A stretch of DNA of 64,000 nt from Mycobacteroides chelonae (GCA_014204435.1 JACHLF010000001.1:638889-702888), one strand, 5' to 3'. Counted from the first letter of the stretch, positions 54,172-61,660 are shown. Notes: generated by a model from the sequence alone, not told the origin. Made by a program: numbers and translations.

Positions 54172-56066
54172 TATTGCCTGCCTATCCGTTCTAGGAAGCC
54201 GTAGCGGGCTAACGCATCAACCGATGCCTCCTGGCCCGGCGGAGCGATCACCCGATACTGCGGACCCATACCTGGTTGGTTGAACCAGGGTGCTACCTGG
54301 GATTGCTCAATTCGCCATCCTGGAGGCAGTTTCGTCGGGTCACTAACTGCGTATTCAAAGTACGGTTTCATCGCGCTATCCGGGGGTAGTGAAAGCTTAG
54401 CGAACGGGGTCCCCTCGGGAGCTAGCCACTCACCGCCGGGGTAGCCGAATCGGCCTAAGATCGTGCCCTTCGGCAGCTGGGCATTGTCGATCACGGTGCC
54501 GGGGACGGCGTACGGCTTCGCGGGGTCTAGATCGCTGGGATAACGCAGGCTGCCGTCAGGGTTGGTGTAGTTGGGGCCGGGGTCGGTGGGGTGGTAACCC
54601 TCGAAGAGCGGGTGGTCCGGCGGTAGTGGTGGTGGTGCTGGGGCCTCATGTGGCACCGAGACATAGGGATGATGATCGACCGTGCTTGGTATTGAGTGGT
54701 CGCCAACAGACGGTGCGTGGTGGCCTACGCCGTCGTCGAGATGGGTGATGTCTCCGAGTAGTCCGCGTTCGATGGCTCCGCCTTCGAGTCCGCGTGCCAA
54801 GGCTGCACCTTCCCCACCTAGAGGGAGAGTGGGGGCAATGGCGGTTGCCTCGAAGAGTTTTTGACCGGCGAAGTGTCCGGGGTCATTCACGGCTTGTTGG
54901 GCCTGGTCGATAGCGCTGCCGATCGGGTTGACAGTCTGCTCGAAGAGCGCTTTGCCGCTGTCCTTGGCGAGGTTGCCCCAGGCCTCGGCAACGCCGGGCG
55001 CACCCGGACCTGCTTGCCCGGTCAGTTCTTTACCTTGTTGGACGGTGCCGTCGAGGCTTTGGTAGAAGCCCTCGTGCACATCGTTGGTGAAGTCGATGAA
55101 CCGATCACCAGGCGACTTACTTAGGCCGGTGTTGCCGTCCCCAAGAGCGGGCGCGTCGGGCATGAAATGCGGCGCTTGCGCGGACTTGACCGCGTCGTTG
55201 ACTCGTCGCTCAATCTGATCAGCAGGAACGCCCTGTCCCTGCAATATCTTTCGGGTATCAGCTTTGAACTGCTCGACCTGCTCTGGGCGCAACTGAGGCT
55301 GGAGACGCTGCGGTATTTGGTCGCGGACATCACGCACCCCTGGCGCTGCGGCCAAGCCACCAAGCTGTCGTGGGTCGACAGGCTTATCGCCGCCCGGCAC
55401 AGTGGTTTTCGGGTACCACTCCTTGTAATCGGCTCGCGTATCGGTGCCTGCGGCGGCGGCCTTGGTCGCTCCAGGATCACCATCAGGGCTCGGTGCGGCA
55501 AGGTGCTCTAGCCCGGCAACGACCCCACTGGGCTTGATCGCGGAACCTGGCGTCGAAGGTAGCGCCTGCGCGGCAGCACCGGATGGATCCGGAAGCGTCC
55601 TGGCAGCCTTGACCGCGGCCTCCAGGTCGGCGTTGGCGCGATCCCCGGCAGCCTGAATCTGCCGCAGTGTGTTCCTCAGGTAGTCCAGCTCGTTCTTGTC
55701 GTACTTACCGCTGGGCGGGGTGACCTCGCCAGTGTCGTAGTTAATGCTGAACTTGCCTTGCGCGGCATCACTTTCGATCTTCTTGAGCAGCTGTTGCACG
55801 CCCTCGAATTCATCGGCGGCGCGCCGGATTCTGCCGGCCGCACCTGTTTGGGCTTCGGCATGGCCATCCAGGTATTTGCCGTTCCTGTCGAACTCGTGGT
55901 GGGCCGCATCGCCGGATTGGCCTTTCCAGCCCTCGCCCATGATCGGCAGGCGCTCGATGCCGCGTTTCATGTCCCGGTTCGCCTCTGCCATGGCGTCGAG
56001 TCCATCGGCGACGTCGCGGAACGATGCGACCTGAGCACGCTTGATATCGGCCAGCGACAACGACAT
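54171..56066 (-). CDS. WXG-type secreted polymorphic toxin with C-terminal TNT (NAD glycohydrolase) domain
   Basis: The 631-residue protein is modular. Residues 1-105 form a helical WXG-type hairpin (GWKGQSGDAAHHEF, Trp47); YxxxE-like strings occur at Tyr110 and Tyr122. Residues about 150-490 form an Ala/Pro/Gly-rich linker. Residues about 495-631 match the TNT/DUF4237 domain of M. tuberculosis CpnT: GRFGYPGGEWLAPEGTPF, KLSLPPDS, YFEYAV and QVAPWFNQPGMGPQY, where Gln597 aligns with the essential TNT glutamine (Gln822 by recollection). TNT hydrolyses NAD(P) and kills host or competing cells. No membrane helix is evident; export through an ESX system encoded elsewhere is likely. Confidence 0.85.
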   Translation of the reverse strand: MSLSLADIKRAQVASFRDVADGLDAMAEANRDMKRGIERLPIMGEGWKGQSGDAAHHEFDRNGKYLDGHAEAQTGAAGRIRRAADEFEGVQQLLKKIESDAAQGKFSINYDTGEVTPPSGKYDKNELDYLRNTLRQIQAAGDRANADLEAAVKAARTLPDPSGAAAQALPSTPGSAIKPSGVVAGLEHLAAPSPDGDPGATKAAAAGTDTRADYKEWYPKTTVPGGDKPVDPRQLGGLAAAPGVRDVRDQIPQRLQPQLRPEQVEQFKADTRKILQGQGVPADQIERRVNDAVKSAQAPHFMPDAPALGDGNTGLSKSPGDRFIDFTNDVHEGFYQSLDGTVQQGKELTGQAGPGAPGVAEAWGNLAKDSGKALFEQTVNPIGSAIDQAQQAVNDPGHFAGQKLFEATAIAPTLPLGGEGAALARGLEGGAIERGLLGDITHLDDGVGHHAPSVGDHSIPSTVDHHPYVSVPHEAPAPPPLPPDHPLFEGYHPTDPGPNYTNPDGSLRYPSDLDPAKPYAVPGTVIDNAQLPKGTILGRFGYPGGEWLAPEGTPFAKLSLPPDSAMKPYFEYAVSDPTKLPPGWRIEQSQVAPWFNQPGMGPQYRVIAPPGQEASVDALARYGFLERIGRQ

Positions 56067-56072
56067 CGAGGA

Positions 56073-56384
56073 TTACGCCTTGGTCTGCCGCGACTGAAGG
56101 ATGTTGACGGCGGTCTGCTCTTCTGTGTTGGCGAAGGCATACCCGATCTGATCGAACGCGTCGCGGTAATGGGTGGACTCATTCTCGACGTGTTTGGAAT
56201 GGCCCTGCCACTCTGTCGACTCAGAACCCAGCGCAGAAGCTGCGCTACCGACCCACCCCGACATCGCAGCATTGATGAGTCCGTGGGCTTTGGCGTGTGC
56301 TGCACGGTGGGCGGCTAGTAGTCGGTCCATCTCGTTCGCCGACAGATGTAGTTGCTCGGGACTCACCTGTAACCGCCCGGACAA
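56073..56384 (-). CDS. EspC/WXG100-like type VII secretion partner
   Basis: The 103-residue protein has a two-helix hairpin with WVG at residues 44-46 (MSGWVGSAASALG), the WXG pattern of the EspC-like type VII target family, which is also about 103 residues long. TTG at 56384 is chosen because GAGGGGGCGAGG stands at the right distance and the product begins SGRLQVSPEQL like family members; GTG 56366 is the alternative. A YxxxD/E export signal is not perfect (GYAFANTE). The gene ends 6 bp before the toxin ATG, so the pair should be co-translated and may form the heterodimer that is exported. Confidence 0.75.
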   Translation of the reverse strand: MSGRLQVSPEQLHLSANEMDRLLAAHRAAHAKAHGLINAAMSGWVGSAASALGSESTEWQGHSKHVENESTHYRDAFDQIGYAFANTEEQTAVNILQSRQTKA

Positions 56385-56510
56385 CCTCGCCCCCTCATGC
56401 CTGTAGCTACTCTCTCGCAGCGTTCCATATCGGGGCCAGACTGTCCATCTGATCAGCAAACATTCACTTAGTCCGCCACCTGGCATATAGCCGGACAACT
56501 CCGGCCCGAG

Positions 56511-56537
56511 GTCATCAATAAATCATCACCAATTCGC
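56511..56537 (-). repeat. 27-nt repeat at the right side of the toxin operon
   Basis: Second copy of the sequence at 53358-53384 with one mismatch (C for T). Here it is not attached to a longer integrase fragment, so it is a stranded scar of a recombinase 3' end. Confidence 0.8.
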
Positions 56538-56567
56538 GCGCCGTGACGACTTTTCGCAACTGTGTTC

Positions 56568-56640
56568 GACTGTCCTGGACTGTCCAAAATTCAAAGTATC
56601 CGCAGGTAGCAGGTGGTATCCTGACTGTGCTTGACTGTCC
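56568..56640 (+). repeat. GACTGTCC direct repeats near the right attachment repeat
   Basis: Perfect copies at 56568-56575, 56578-56585 and 56633-56640, plus GACTGTGC at 56623-56630. Short spaced repeats beside the core site resemble integrase arm-binding sites. Confidence 0.5.
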
Positions 56641-56671
56641 GAAAATGTCTGTGGTAGTCCAACTTTCGTGG

Positions 56672-56727
56672 AACCCAGAGGTCGCAGGTTCAAATCCTGT
56701 CCCCGCTACTAGGTACGCAGGCCAGAG
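56672..56727 (+). repeat. Right attachment repeat (56 bp)
   Basis: Identical to 53252-53307. The sequence before it (56641-56671) does not match the tRNA, so this is only a tRNA 3' fragment and no second tRNA gene. Confidence 0.9.
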
Positions 56728-56750
56728 ACTATTTTTAGTCTCTGGCCTGC
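56717..56750 (+). terminator. Duplicated tRNA-type terminator hairpin
   Basis: A perfect 15-bp stem (56717-56731 with 56736-56750) and a TTTT loop, ending CTGGCCTGC. It matches the tRNA terminator, carried along with the repeat. Confidence 0.8.
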
Positions 56751-56795
56751 GTCATTCTTCGGACCTAAATGGCCCAAGTCTCCAGAAAGTCTCCA

Positions 56796-56910
56796 CTAAT
56801 TCGCAGGGTGTTCCAGTGCACGATCCAGTACGGCCGCAGCCTCCGGGTGCGCCTTGCCGCGTGCGAGGTAGTGCCGCTGTGTGGTGAGGATGTCGGCTTG
56901 GCCAAGGGAG
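56796..56910 (-). pseudogene. Second tyrosine recombinase remnant
   Basis: Reads LTTQRHYLARGKAHPEAAAVLD and ends PAN with TAG at 56798-56796, aligning with the last 37 residues of the first remnant (TTQRHYLDRGKAHPEAAEVLD). About 37 codons remain, including the nucleophile Tyr. Upstream of 56910 similarity stops abruptly. It lies in the same position after the right repeat as the first remnant does after the left. Confidence 0.8.
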
Positions 56911-57096
56911 AATTGGGATAGGAACAGCGCTCACGACGCCATCCCGCTGGATGGTCTAGACGACTGGGGCGAGTTTTACTGTGTTCACTGGTTGGGCAGA
57001 CAAGCCAATCTGGATGTGGCCCTTAACGATATCCAGGCCGAGGTTCTCGGCACGGTTCGTGGTTTGGTCAGGGCTGTGCGAAATCGGCAAGGTTGA
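56911..57096 (+). other. Open-frame fragment of an unrecognised protein
   Basis: A frame from about 56911 to TGA at 57096 reads DAIPLDGLDDWGEFYCVHWLG and then ALNDIQAEVLG, which looks like true coding sequence by composition, but has no credible start and no recognised family. Probably a broken small gene. The rest of 57097-57262 holds no convincing gene. Confidence 0.3.
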
Positions 57097-57262
57097 CAGT
57101 GGAAAAAATTTCTCCCCTGGTCGGTCCCGCTGGACGAAGGGATCGAGCAAGCCCGGTCGCAACACATCGGTGCGAAGGAACAAGAGCGAGTTGAGCCCAT
57201 TGACGCAGGGGTGGCTGGGTCTTGACTTCGTAGAATCTGGATAGCAATCGTCGTGTTGGCTC

Positions 57263-57290
57263 TTGACGGAAGGGGTAAACGCGTTAACCT
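57263..57290 (+). promoter_or_regulatory. Promoter of the azoreductase-like gene
   Basis: TTGACG (57263-57268) and TAACCT (57285-57290) with a 16-bp spacer. The -10 lies inside the 28-bp palindrome, so a bound repressor would block it. Confidence 0.6.
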
Positions 57291-57310
57291 GAATCTAGAT
57301 TCAGGTTAAC
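57283..57310. promoter_or_regulatory. 28-bp perfect palindrome, probable operator
   Basis: Arms of 14 bp (57283-57296 and 57297-57310) starting GTTAACCTGAATCT mirror each other exactly with no spacer. It covers the -10 of the promoter. TetR- or MarR-type repressors bind such sites. No regulator gene is adjacent. Confidence 0.75.
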
Positions 57311-57418
57311 GGCAGGGAAGCCGCACACGTGAGGCTTGTTGGGCGGCGAGGTTGAGGGGTGGTGTGTCGAATTGTTCGGTTGGGCGGGATTTGGTGTCAG
57401 TTGCAGCGGCGCTCCAGG

Positions 57419-58075
57419 GTGAAGACATTATGGGTGGAGGCCTCGCCGAACGGTGAGGGGTCGTTGTCCTCGGCGCTTGCGCGGGAGTTCATCTCTGCGG
57501 CCGGCTCCGCGACTATGGGGGCTGTAGAGAGATTCAGTGTTTGGGATGGTGAGTTTCCCGTTTTCAGCGCAGAAGCGGCATCGGCGAAGTTCAGGTCGTT
57601 GTTCGGGGAGCAGCTCTCTGCTGAGGAGGTCCGAGTGTGGCGAGGAATCCTTGAGGAGGTGGAGCGGGTGCGGCAGTTCGACCGACTCATTATTTCGTGT
57701 CCGATGTGGAACTGGGGCGTGCCGCATCCGCTCAAGGCATGGATCGATGTCATCGTGCAGCCGGGTTCTAGCTTTGGCATAGACAGCCAGGGGGTGCATG
57801 TCGGAATGTTGGGGGGTGGAAGGCCGGCGCATTTGATACTTACGCGCAGTAGCGCTTACGACGGGCGCAGCCCTGAGTTGGTGGACTTTCAACAATCATA
57901 TTTGGAATATGTTTTCACGATGTTGGGGTACGTGGTCGACTCGCTGGTGATCGAGCCGACAACACGCTGGAGCGAGGAAGCGCGCCGACGCTTCCGTGAA
58001 AAATCGATCGACAGAGCACGCGAATATGGTGGTTTGCTTAGTTTGCGGCAATGCAGCGATGGTGAAGGGGCGTAG
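57419..58075 (+). CDS. FMN-dependent azoreductase-like NAD(P)H:quinone reductase
   Basis: The 218-residue flavodoxin-fold protein matches the AzoR family: the N-terminal EASPNGEGSLSSALA phosphate loop, CPMWNWGVPHPLKAWIDVIV (family PMYNFxIPAxLKxWID) and GGGRPAHLILTRSSAYDG. It probably reduces quinones or azo dyes with NAD(P)H, protecting against redox cycling. GTG at 57419 gives MKTLWVEASP as family members start; only a weak CAGG precedes it. The 57283-57310 palindrome suggests repression relieved by an electrophile. Confidence 0.85.
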   Translation: MKTLWVEASPNGEGSLSSALAREFISAAGSATMGAVERFSVWDGEFPVFSAEAASAKFRSLFGEQLSAEEVRVWRGILEEVERVRQFDRLIISCPMWNWGVPHPLKAWIDVIVQPGSSFGIDSQGVHVGMLGGGRPAHLILTRSSAYDGRSPELVDFQQSYLEYVFTMLGYVVDSLVIEPTTRWSEEARRRFREKSIDRAREYGGLLSLRQCSDGEGA

Positions 58076-58429
58076 CCGAGACGGCGTTCTTCAGTCTGCA
58101 GCGGGCGATGCGTGCACTGTTGGGGCTGGTTTGGTTGAGGTCGGCAGGCGTTCGGTTTGGGGGACCGGCAACTAGATCGTGCTGGCCTCCCTTTTCTCGT
58201 GCGCAACGGCTATCGATGTCACATAAAGGTCTGGGCACCAGAGTCAATCTGTACCATATGGCAAAGATTGAAACCAATGAATACTAGCTTGTTTTCCTCT
58301 TATGGCAAACATTCAGTATTGAGGTTGTTTGCACCGCTTTTCCTGCTGGGGCGTCTTGGGGCAACTCGGCTGTTGGTTGTTTGCGAAATCTGCCTCGGTT
58401 TTCTTGAAGATGCTGTTAAGGTCCAGCGC
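58076..58429. other. 354-bp AT-richer intergenic stretch
   Basis: No coding frame is convincing. The section 58221-58330 is visibly AT-rich relative to its surroundings (ACATAAAGG, GAAACCAATGAATACTAG), as in recently acquired or degraded DNA. It must contain the promoter of the lipoprotein gene at 58430, but no clear -10/-35 pair stands out. Confidence 0.4.
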
Positions 58430-59017
58430 ATGAACTCAGATGCTCTCGTGCGTGTTACTGGTGTGGTGGTAGCTTTTGCGGCCGCTGGTGTGTTGGTGGT
58501 GGGGTGTTCGCAGGCTAAGGACACGGCCACCGGTGCTCTGTCTAGTGCTTCCAGTGCTGCTTCCGCGGCAGCGAGCGCCGCGCAGTCGGCGGGTAGTGCC
58601 GCTTCTAGTGCGGTGTCCTCAGTAGTTGCTGCACCCACGTCTACGCAGATCGCGGGTAAGAATGGTACGCAGTACGTGGTGCAGGGGCCGATTCTGGCCA
58701 AGTGGAGCACTCTCAACGGTGATCAGAAGAATGATTTGGGTGCACCCTATGACGAGCAGAAGGAGACACTGGACAAGACCGGTGTCTATCAGCAGTTCGA
58801 CGGTGGTGTTCTGATTCACCGCAATGATGGTCCGGTCTATATGGTGTGGGGCAAGATCCGTGACGAGTGGAACGCAAACCAGGCTTCGCAGGGAAAGCTG
58901 GGATATCCCACTGCTGATGAGCAGGCACTACCGGATGGTTCGTACAAGTCAACGTTCGATCATGGAGTTATCACATTCAAACCGGGTGATGATGCTGCCG
59001 TTGTCACGATGAATTAG
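58430..59017 (+). CDS. LGFP-repeat lipoprotein
   Basis: The 195-residue lipoprotein has a signal peptide with lipobox VVGC (Cys26) and then an Ala/Ser-rich stalk (SSAASAAASAAQSAGSAA) that would span the periplasm. The C-terminal half carries LGFP-type repeats (NDLGAPYDEQKET, GKLGYPTADEQAL), which anchor proteins to the arabinogalactan layer of mycolic-acid bacteria. ATG at 58430 has AAGG 8 nt upstream. A strong hairpin follows. A role in envelope integrity is plausible but unproven. Confidence 0.85.
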   Translation: MNSDALVRVTGVVVAFAAAGVLVVGCSQAKDTATGALSSASSAASAAASAAQSAGSAASSAVSSVVAAPTSTQIAGKNGTQYVVQGPILAKWSTLNGDQKNDLGAPYDEQKETLDKTGVYQQFDGGVLIHRNDGPVYMVWGKIRDEWNANQASQGKLGYPTADEQALPDGSYKSTFDHGVITFKPGDDAAVVTMN

Positions 59018-59031
59018 CCGCATAGCGACTT

Positions 59032-59070
59032 CAAAAGACCGGGTGTTCCTATGGAATACCCGGTCTTTTG
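59032..59070. terminator. Hairpin terminator after the LGFP lipoprotein
   Basis: Arms CAAAAGACCGGGT (59032-59044) and ACCCGGTCTTTTG (59058-59070), 13 bp perfect, with TTTT in the stem end. The following 59071-59308 stretch shows no gene. Confidence 0.8.
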
Positions 59071-59308
59071 AACTCGAGAGACATGAATGACGGGCTGCAA
59101 GCTTCTCCGTTTTGCCAGAGTCTTGTCTCGCCTGTCGGGTGGTAGAAACGGTGTGGTTGCGTGGGCCTGAACGGCCGATGTGCCTGTCCGGTGTGGTCGT
59201 CCTTGTGGATTTCCCGAGGTCATGAAAGGTTCCTTGAACCCGCGTGAGGGGCGTGATTCTCGCGCCCGGTGATATCACAGAAGTTGCCGAGGGACAGTAG
59301 TTCCCGGT

Positions 59309-59668
59309 TTATCCGTGGCAGGTGGCCGTTGGGTTGTGCCCACCGGCGGTGTCCTCGACCTTGACCTTGCCGTTGACGATCAAGCGGCACGTCACCGCAG
59401 CCCCGGCGGACTCGGCGCTGACGAAGTAGGGCGGATCGGAGACATCGCTGGTGAAGGTCCAGGCCCAGGTGTGCTGGATGCCGTCGACGGGCTGATCACG
59501 CATGTGCCCGAGGCTGTCCCTCCACGAGATCGCCGTGATCGGGCGATCTGAGCTGATGACGTAGAGGACGGTGTCCGGAGGCTGCGGGGTGATGGCGAGG
59601 GAAGCGCCGAATGCCGTTGCGCCGACCGCTGCGGTGCAGGCGGTGATCACGGTTGCTGCGAGTGCCAC
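59309..59668 (-). CDS. MmpS-like secreted or membrane-anchored small protein
   Basis: The 119-residue protein has an N-terminal hydrophobic segment (about 2-28, ATVITACTAAVGATAFGA) usable as signal or anchor and a beta-rich domain (VLYVISSDRPITAISWRD ... AVTCRLIVNGKVKVED) that resembles the MmpS periplasmic fold. A late Cys pair (VTCRL, TATCHG) could form a disulfide. GTG at 59668 has AGGGGGG 8 nt upstream. No mmpL gene is nearby. Function unknown. Confidence 0.65.
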   Translation of the reverse strand: MALAATVITACTAAVGATAFGASLAITPQPPDTVLYVISSDRPITAISWRDSLGHMRDQPVDGIQHTWAWTFTSDVSDPPYFVSAESAGAAVTCRLIVNGKVKVEDTAGGHNPTATCHG

Positions 59669-59857
59669 GAGTCAGCCCCCCTGGTTCTGAGGGATCGAGG
59701 CCGTGAGCTTCATTGCCCATCCATATCGTGTAGTGACTTTCTGTACTGAGGGAACAGTACGCTCGATCCCGTTTACGCCGTGGCGATTTGACGATCTCAG
59801 TTCGCAGGAATCGATCCCCGTCGCGCGCATCGGCATCCGCCGCGAGATGATGGGCAT

Positions 59858-60616
59858 ATGGGTCTCATCGCATTGCCTAACGCTGTGCTCTCCGATGCCG
59901 ATATCGCCGACGCGCTGAGCCGTGCGGTCCGTGTGATCAATCCGGTGCTCACCGTGCTCTCGGAGTCCGATCCGTTCGGCCTCAAGGAACGCAGCTATGA
60001 GTTGGGCGCGGGCGATGGTGTGGTCGACAAGGCGCTGGATGCTCTGGCCTGCGCTTTGAACACGGCAACCACTCCCGGCACCAAGGCATGGGACAAGCTG
60101 GACACCCGCGGGAAGGCGCATTGGTGGGTGCAGCGCGTGGGCGCCGTCAATACCGTATTCGTCGCATTCCCAGGCATTTTCGGTGTGCTCGCGGCGCGCT
60201 TGCCGGTGCAGGATCTGCTCGGTTTTTCCAATCAGGCCATCGTGTTGGTTGCCATCGCTCGCGAGCTCGGAATCGACAGCCATCCCGAGCAGGTGCGCCT
60301 GCTGGCGGAGGTGCTGTGCCACCGCCCCCTTGGTGACGAGGCGTTGGCCGGCGCTGACGATCAGGAGCCGGAGACGCCGCGGAGCTGGTCGCCGTTCGCA
60401 TTGGCCCGTACGCTCTGGCACCTCGCGGGGATCTTGCGGGCCATCGGGGACGAGTTGGAGAAGCGGCCACAGCCGAAGCCGATTTTCCGTTATCTGGGAA
60501 TGCTGCCCGCGGTAGGCGGTCTGGCCGGATACATCGGTGAGTACGGGGCCCTGCGGCGGGCCGCCAGCGCGGGCGAGAAGAGTATCGCCGCACAGCCACG
60601 ACCCGTATACGCCTAG
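59858..60616 (+). CDS. Conserved hypothetical protein, possibly membrane-associated
   Basis: The 252-residue protein has two moderately hydrophobic segments (VNTVFVAFPGIFGVLAARL, about 100-118; QAIVLVAIAREL, about 127-138) and a Gly-rich end (GMLPAVGGLAGYIGEYGALRRA). It has no Cys-rich, P-loop or catalytic motif I recognise, and EcsC-like topology is only a guess. It starts ATG (MGLIALPNAV) with no strong ribosome site and converges on the Clp-N gene with 4 bp between stops. Confidence 0.65.
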   Translation: MGLIALPNAVLSDADIADALSRAVRVINPVLTVLSESDPFGLKERSYELGAGDGVVDKALDALACALNTATTPGTKAWDKLDTRGKAHWWVQRVGAVNTVFVAFPGIFGVLAARLPVQDLLGFSNQAIVLVAIARELGIDSHPEQVRLLAEVLCHRPLGDEALAGADDQEPETPRSWSPFALARTLWHLAGILRAIGDELEKRPQPKPIFRYLGMLPAVGGLAGYIGEYGALRRAASAGEKSIAAQPRPVYA

Positions 60617-60620
60617 GGGT

Positions 60621-61067
60621 CTAGTCGCCGAGGTTCTCGTCCAGATGCGCGCGTACGTTGTCCCACAGGTCGAGAACGTCCACGTTGAGCCTCTCCCAGA
60701 TCTGGATGATGACGGGATCTGCCGCGTCGACGAGTCCGAGAAGTAGATGCCCCGTGCAGATTTCGGTGTGCTGCCTGTTTGTCGACGCGGTCTCCGCCAG
60801 CTCAAGGGTCCGTTGGGCTCCCGGGGTGAACGATATTTTCTCGGTCGGTGGTTCCTGGCTCGGCGGGGCGATCTGCTGCACGACCCGTGTCCCGTTCTCG
60901 AATCGGACCCCGGCCGTCGCCAGCAGTCGGGCGCCCAGGCCCGTGCCCTCGCCGACCAGACCCAACAGGAGGTGTTCTGCTCCGAGATAGTTGTGCTGGA
61001 GTTCGCGCCCTTCCTCCTGCGCGATCACGATGACCTGCCGTGAGCGCTCGTTGAACAGATGGAACAT
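60621..61067 (-). CDS. Free-standing Clp N-terminal domain protein
   Basis: The 148-residue protein consists of two Clp-N repeats (LFNERSRQVIVIAQEEGRELQ with EHLLLGLVGEGTG, and LELAETASTN with GHLLLGLVDAADP), the substrate- and adaptor-binding module of ClpC, without the AAA+ modules. Such proteins may buffer or deliver Clp substrates, or bind arginine-phosphorylated proteins or cyclomarin-type ligands. ATG at 61067 has GGGAGGG 5 nt upstream; the frame opens earlier at 61097 without support. It diverges from the HdeA-like lipoprotein. Confidence 0.85.
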   Translation of the reverse strand: MFHLFNERSRQVIVIAQEEGRELQHNYLGAEHLLLGLVGEGTGLGARLLATAGVRFENGTRVVQQIAPPSQEPPTEKISFTPGAQRTLELAETASTNRQHTEICTGHLLLGLVDAADPVIIQIWERLNVDVLDLWDNVRAHLDENLGD

Positions 61068-61137
61068 GACCCTCCCTATCTCCGCCTCACCGTACATCGT
61101 GCCGGAGCCGGGTGCGGTGATGAGCTACTGTCACGGC

Positions 61138-61416
61138 ATGAGCGCTCTGAAGGTGTTGGCAGGAACCGGTTTCGCGGCAGTTGCCTTGTTGGCGGGATGC
61201 TCTGGCGTCATCAACCAGGGCGGCGACACCAAGTGCAAGGACTTCATCGCCGCCGAGGAGCAGAAGCAGAACGATGCGGTGAGCAAGATGCTCAAGGATC
61301 AGCGCGGCCGTGACGCGTCGAATCTGGAGATCTCTGCCACGCGCACCTCGGTCACGATGTACTGCAAGACGCTCGGGAACGACAGCAGCAAGATCCGCGA
61401 GGCTCCCCACATCTAG
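61138..61416 (+). CDS. HdeA-like lipoprotein
   Basis: The 92-residue protein has a signal peptide ending in the lipobox LLAGC (Cys21) and a mature part with two Cys (TKCKDF, MYCKTLG) spaced as in the HdeA acid-stress chaperone fold (CxxF ... QxxAVxxM ... YCkxx). Envelope acid protection is an inference from this pattern. TACTGT ends 6 nt before the ATG, so it is probably leaderless. In M. tuberculosis there is no obvious gene of this kind next to the UPF0182 region. Confidence 0.7.
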   Translation: MSALKVLAGTGFAAVALLAGCSGVINQGGDTKCKDFIAAEEQKQNDAVSKMLKDQRGRDASNLEISATRTSVTMYCKTLGNDSSKIREAPHI

Positions 61417-61660
61417 GGAGCGGCCAGCGATCCCGTGGGGGATCTGGTCAGCGAACCGATAGGCGTCACCGAGGGTTGCGCGGTCGGCCATTTGCCGGGG
61501 TGTGGGTATCCCGCCGGAGCCGCGGACAATTCGCCCGAGCCTATGCTCGGCAATCTGATCACGCCAGTGACAAGAACCACAACGGTTCTCGGGCAGTGAT
61601 GCGCGTCATCGGGTACGCTCGCGCGGTGCATGACCGAAAACCCCAGGTAGGACTATTGTT

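Larger units (their letters stand above)
53290..56727. mobile_element. tRNA-associated genomic island carrying a toxin-immunity operon
   Basis: Bounded by the two 56-bp direct repeats, 3,420 bp apart. It contains a truncated tyrosine recombinase next to the left end and the EspC-like, TNT-toxin and immunity genes, all on the minus strand. A plausible integrated element that has lost an intact integrase. The exact ends lie somewhere inside the repeats. Confidence 0.8.

Noticed and set aside
56641..56700. Second initiator tRNA gene at the right repeat
   Set aside because: Only the 3' part from AACCCAG on is present; the acceptor 5' strand, D-arm and anticodon are absent.
56752..56934. 60-codon minus-strand frame at the second recombinase remnant
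   Set aside because: The recombinase homology (TTQRHYL) is in another frame; this one is a frame-shifted reading.
59672..60805. 377-codon minus-strand frame between the MmpS-like and Clp-N genes
   Set aside because: It covers the plus-strand gene at 59858-60616 and the end of the Clp-N gene in a different frame; composition resembles a shadow frame.
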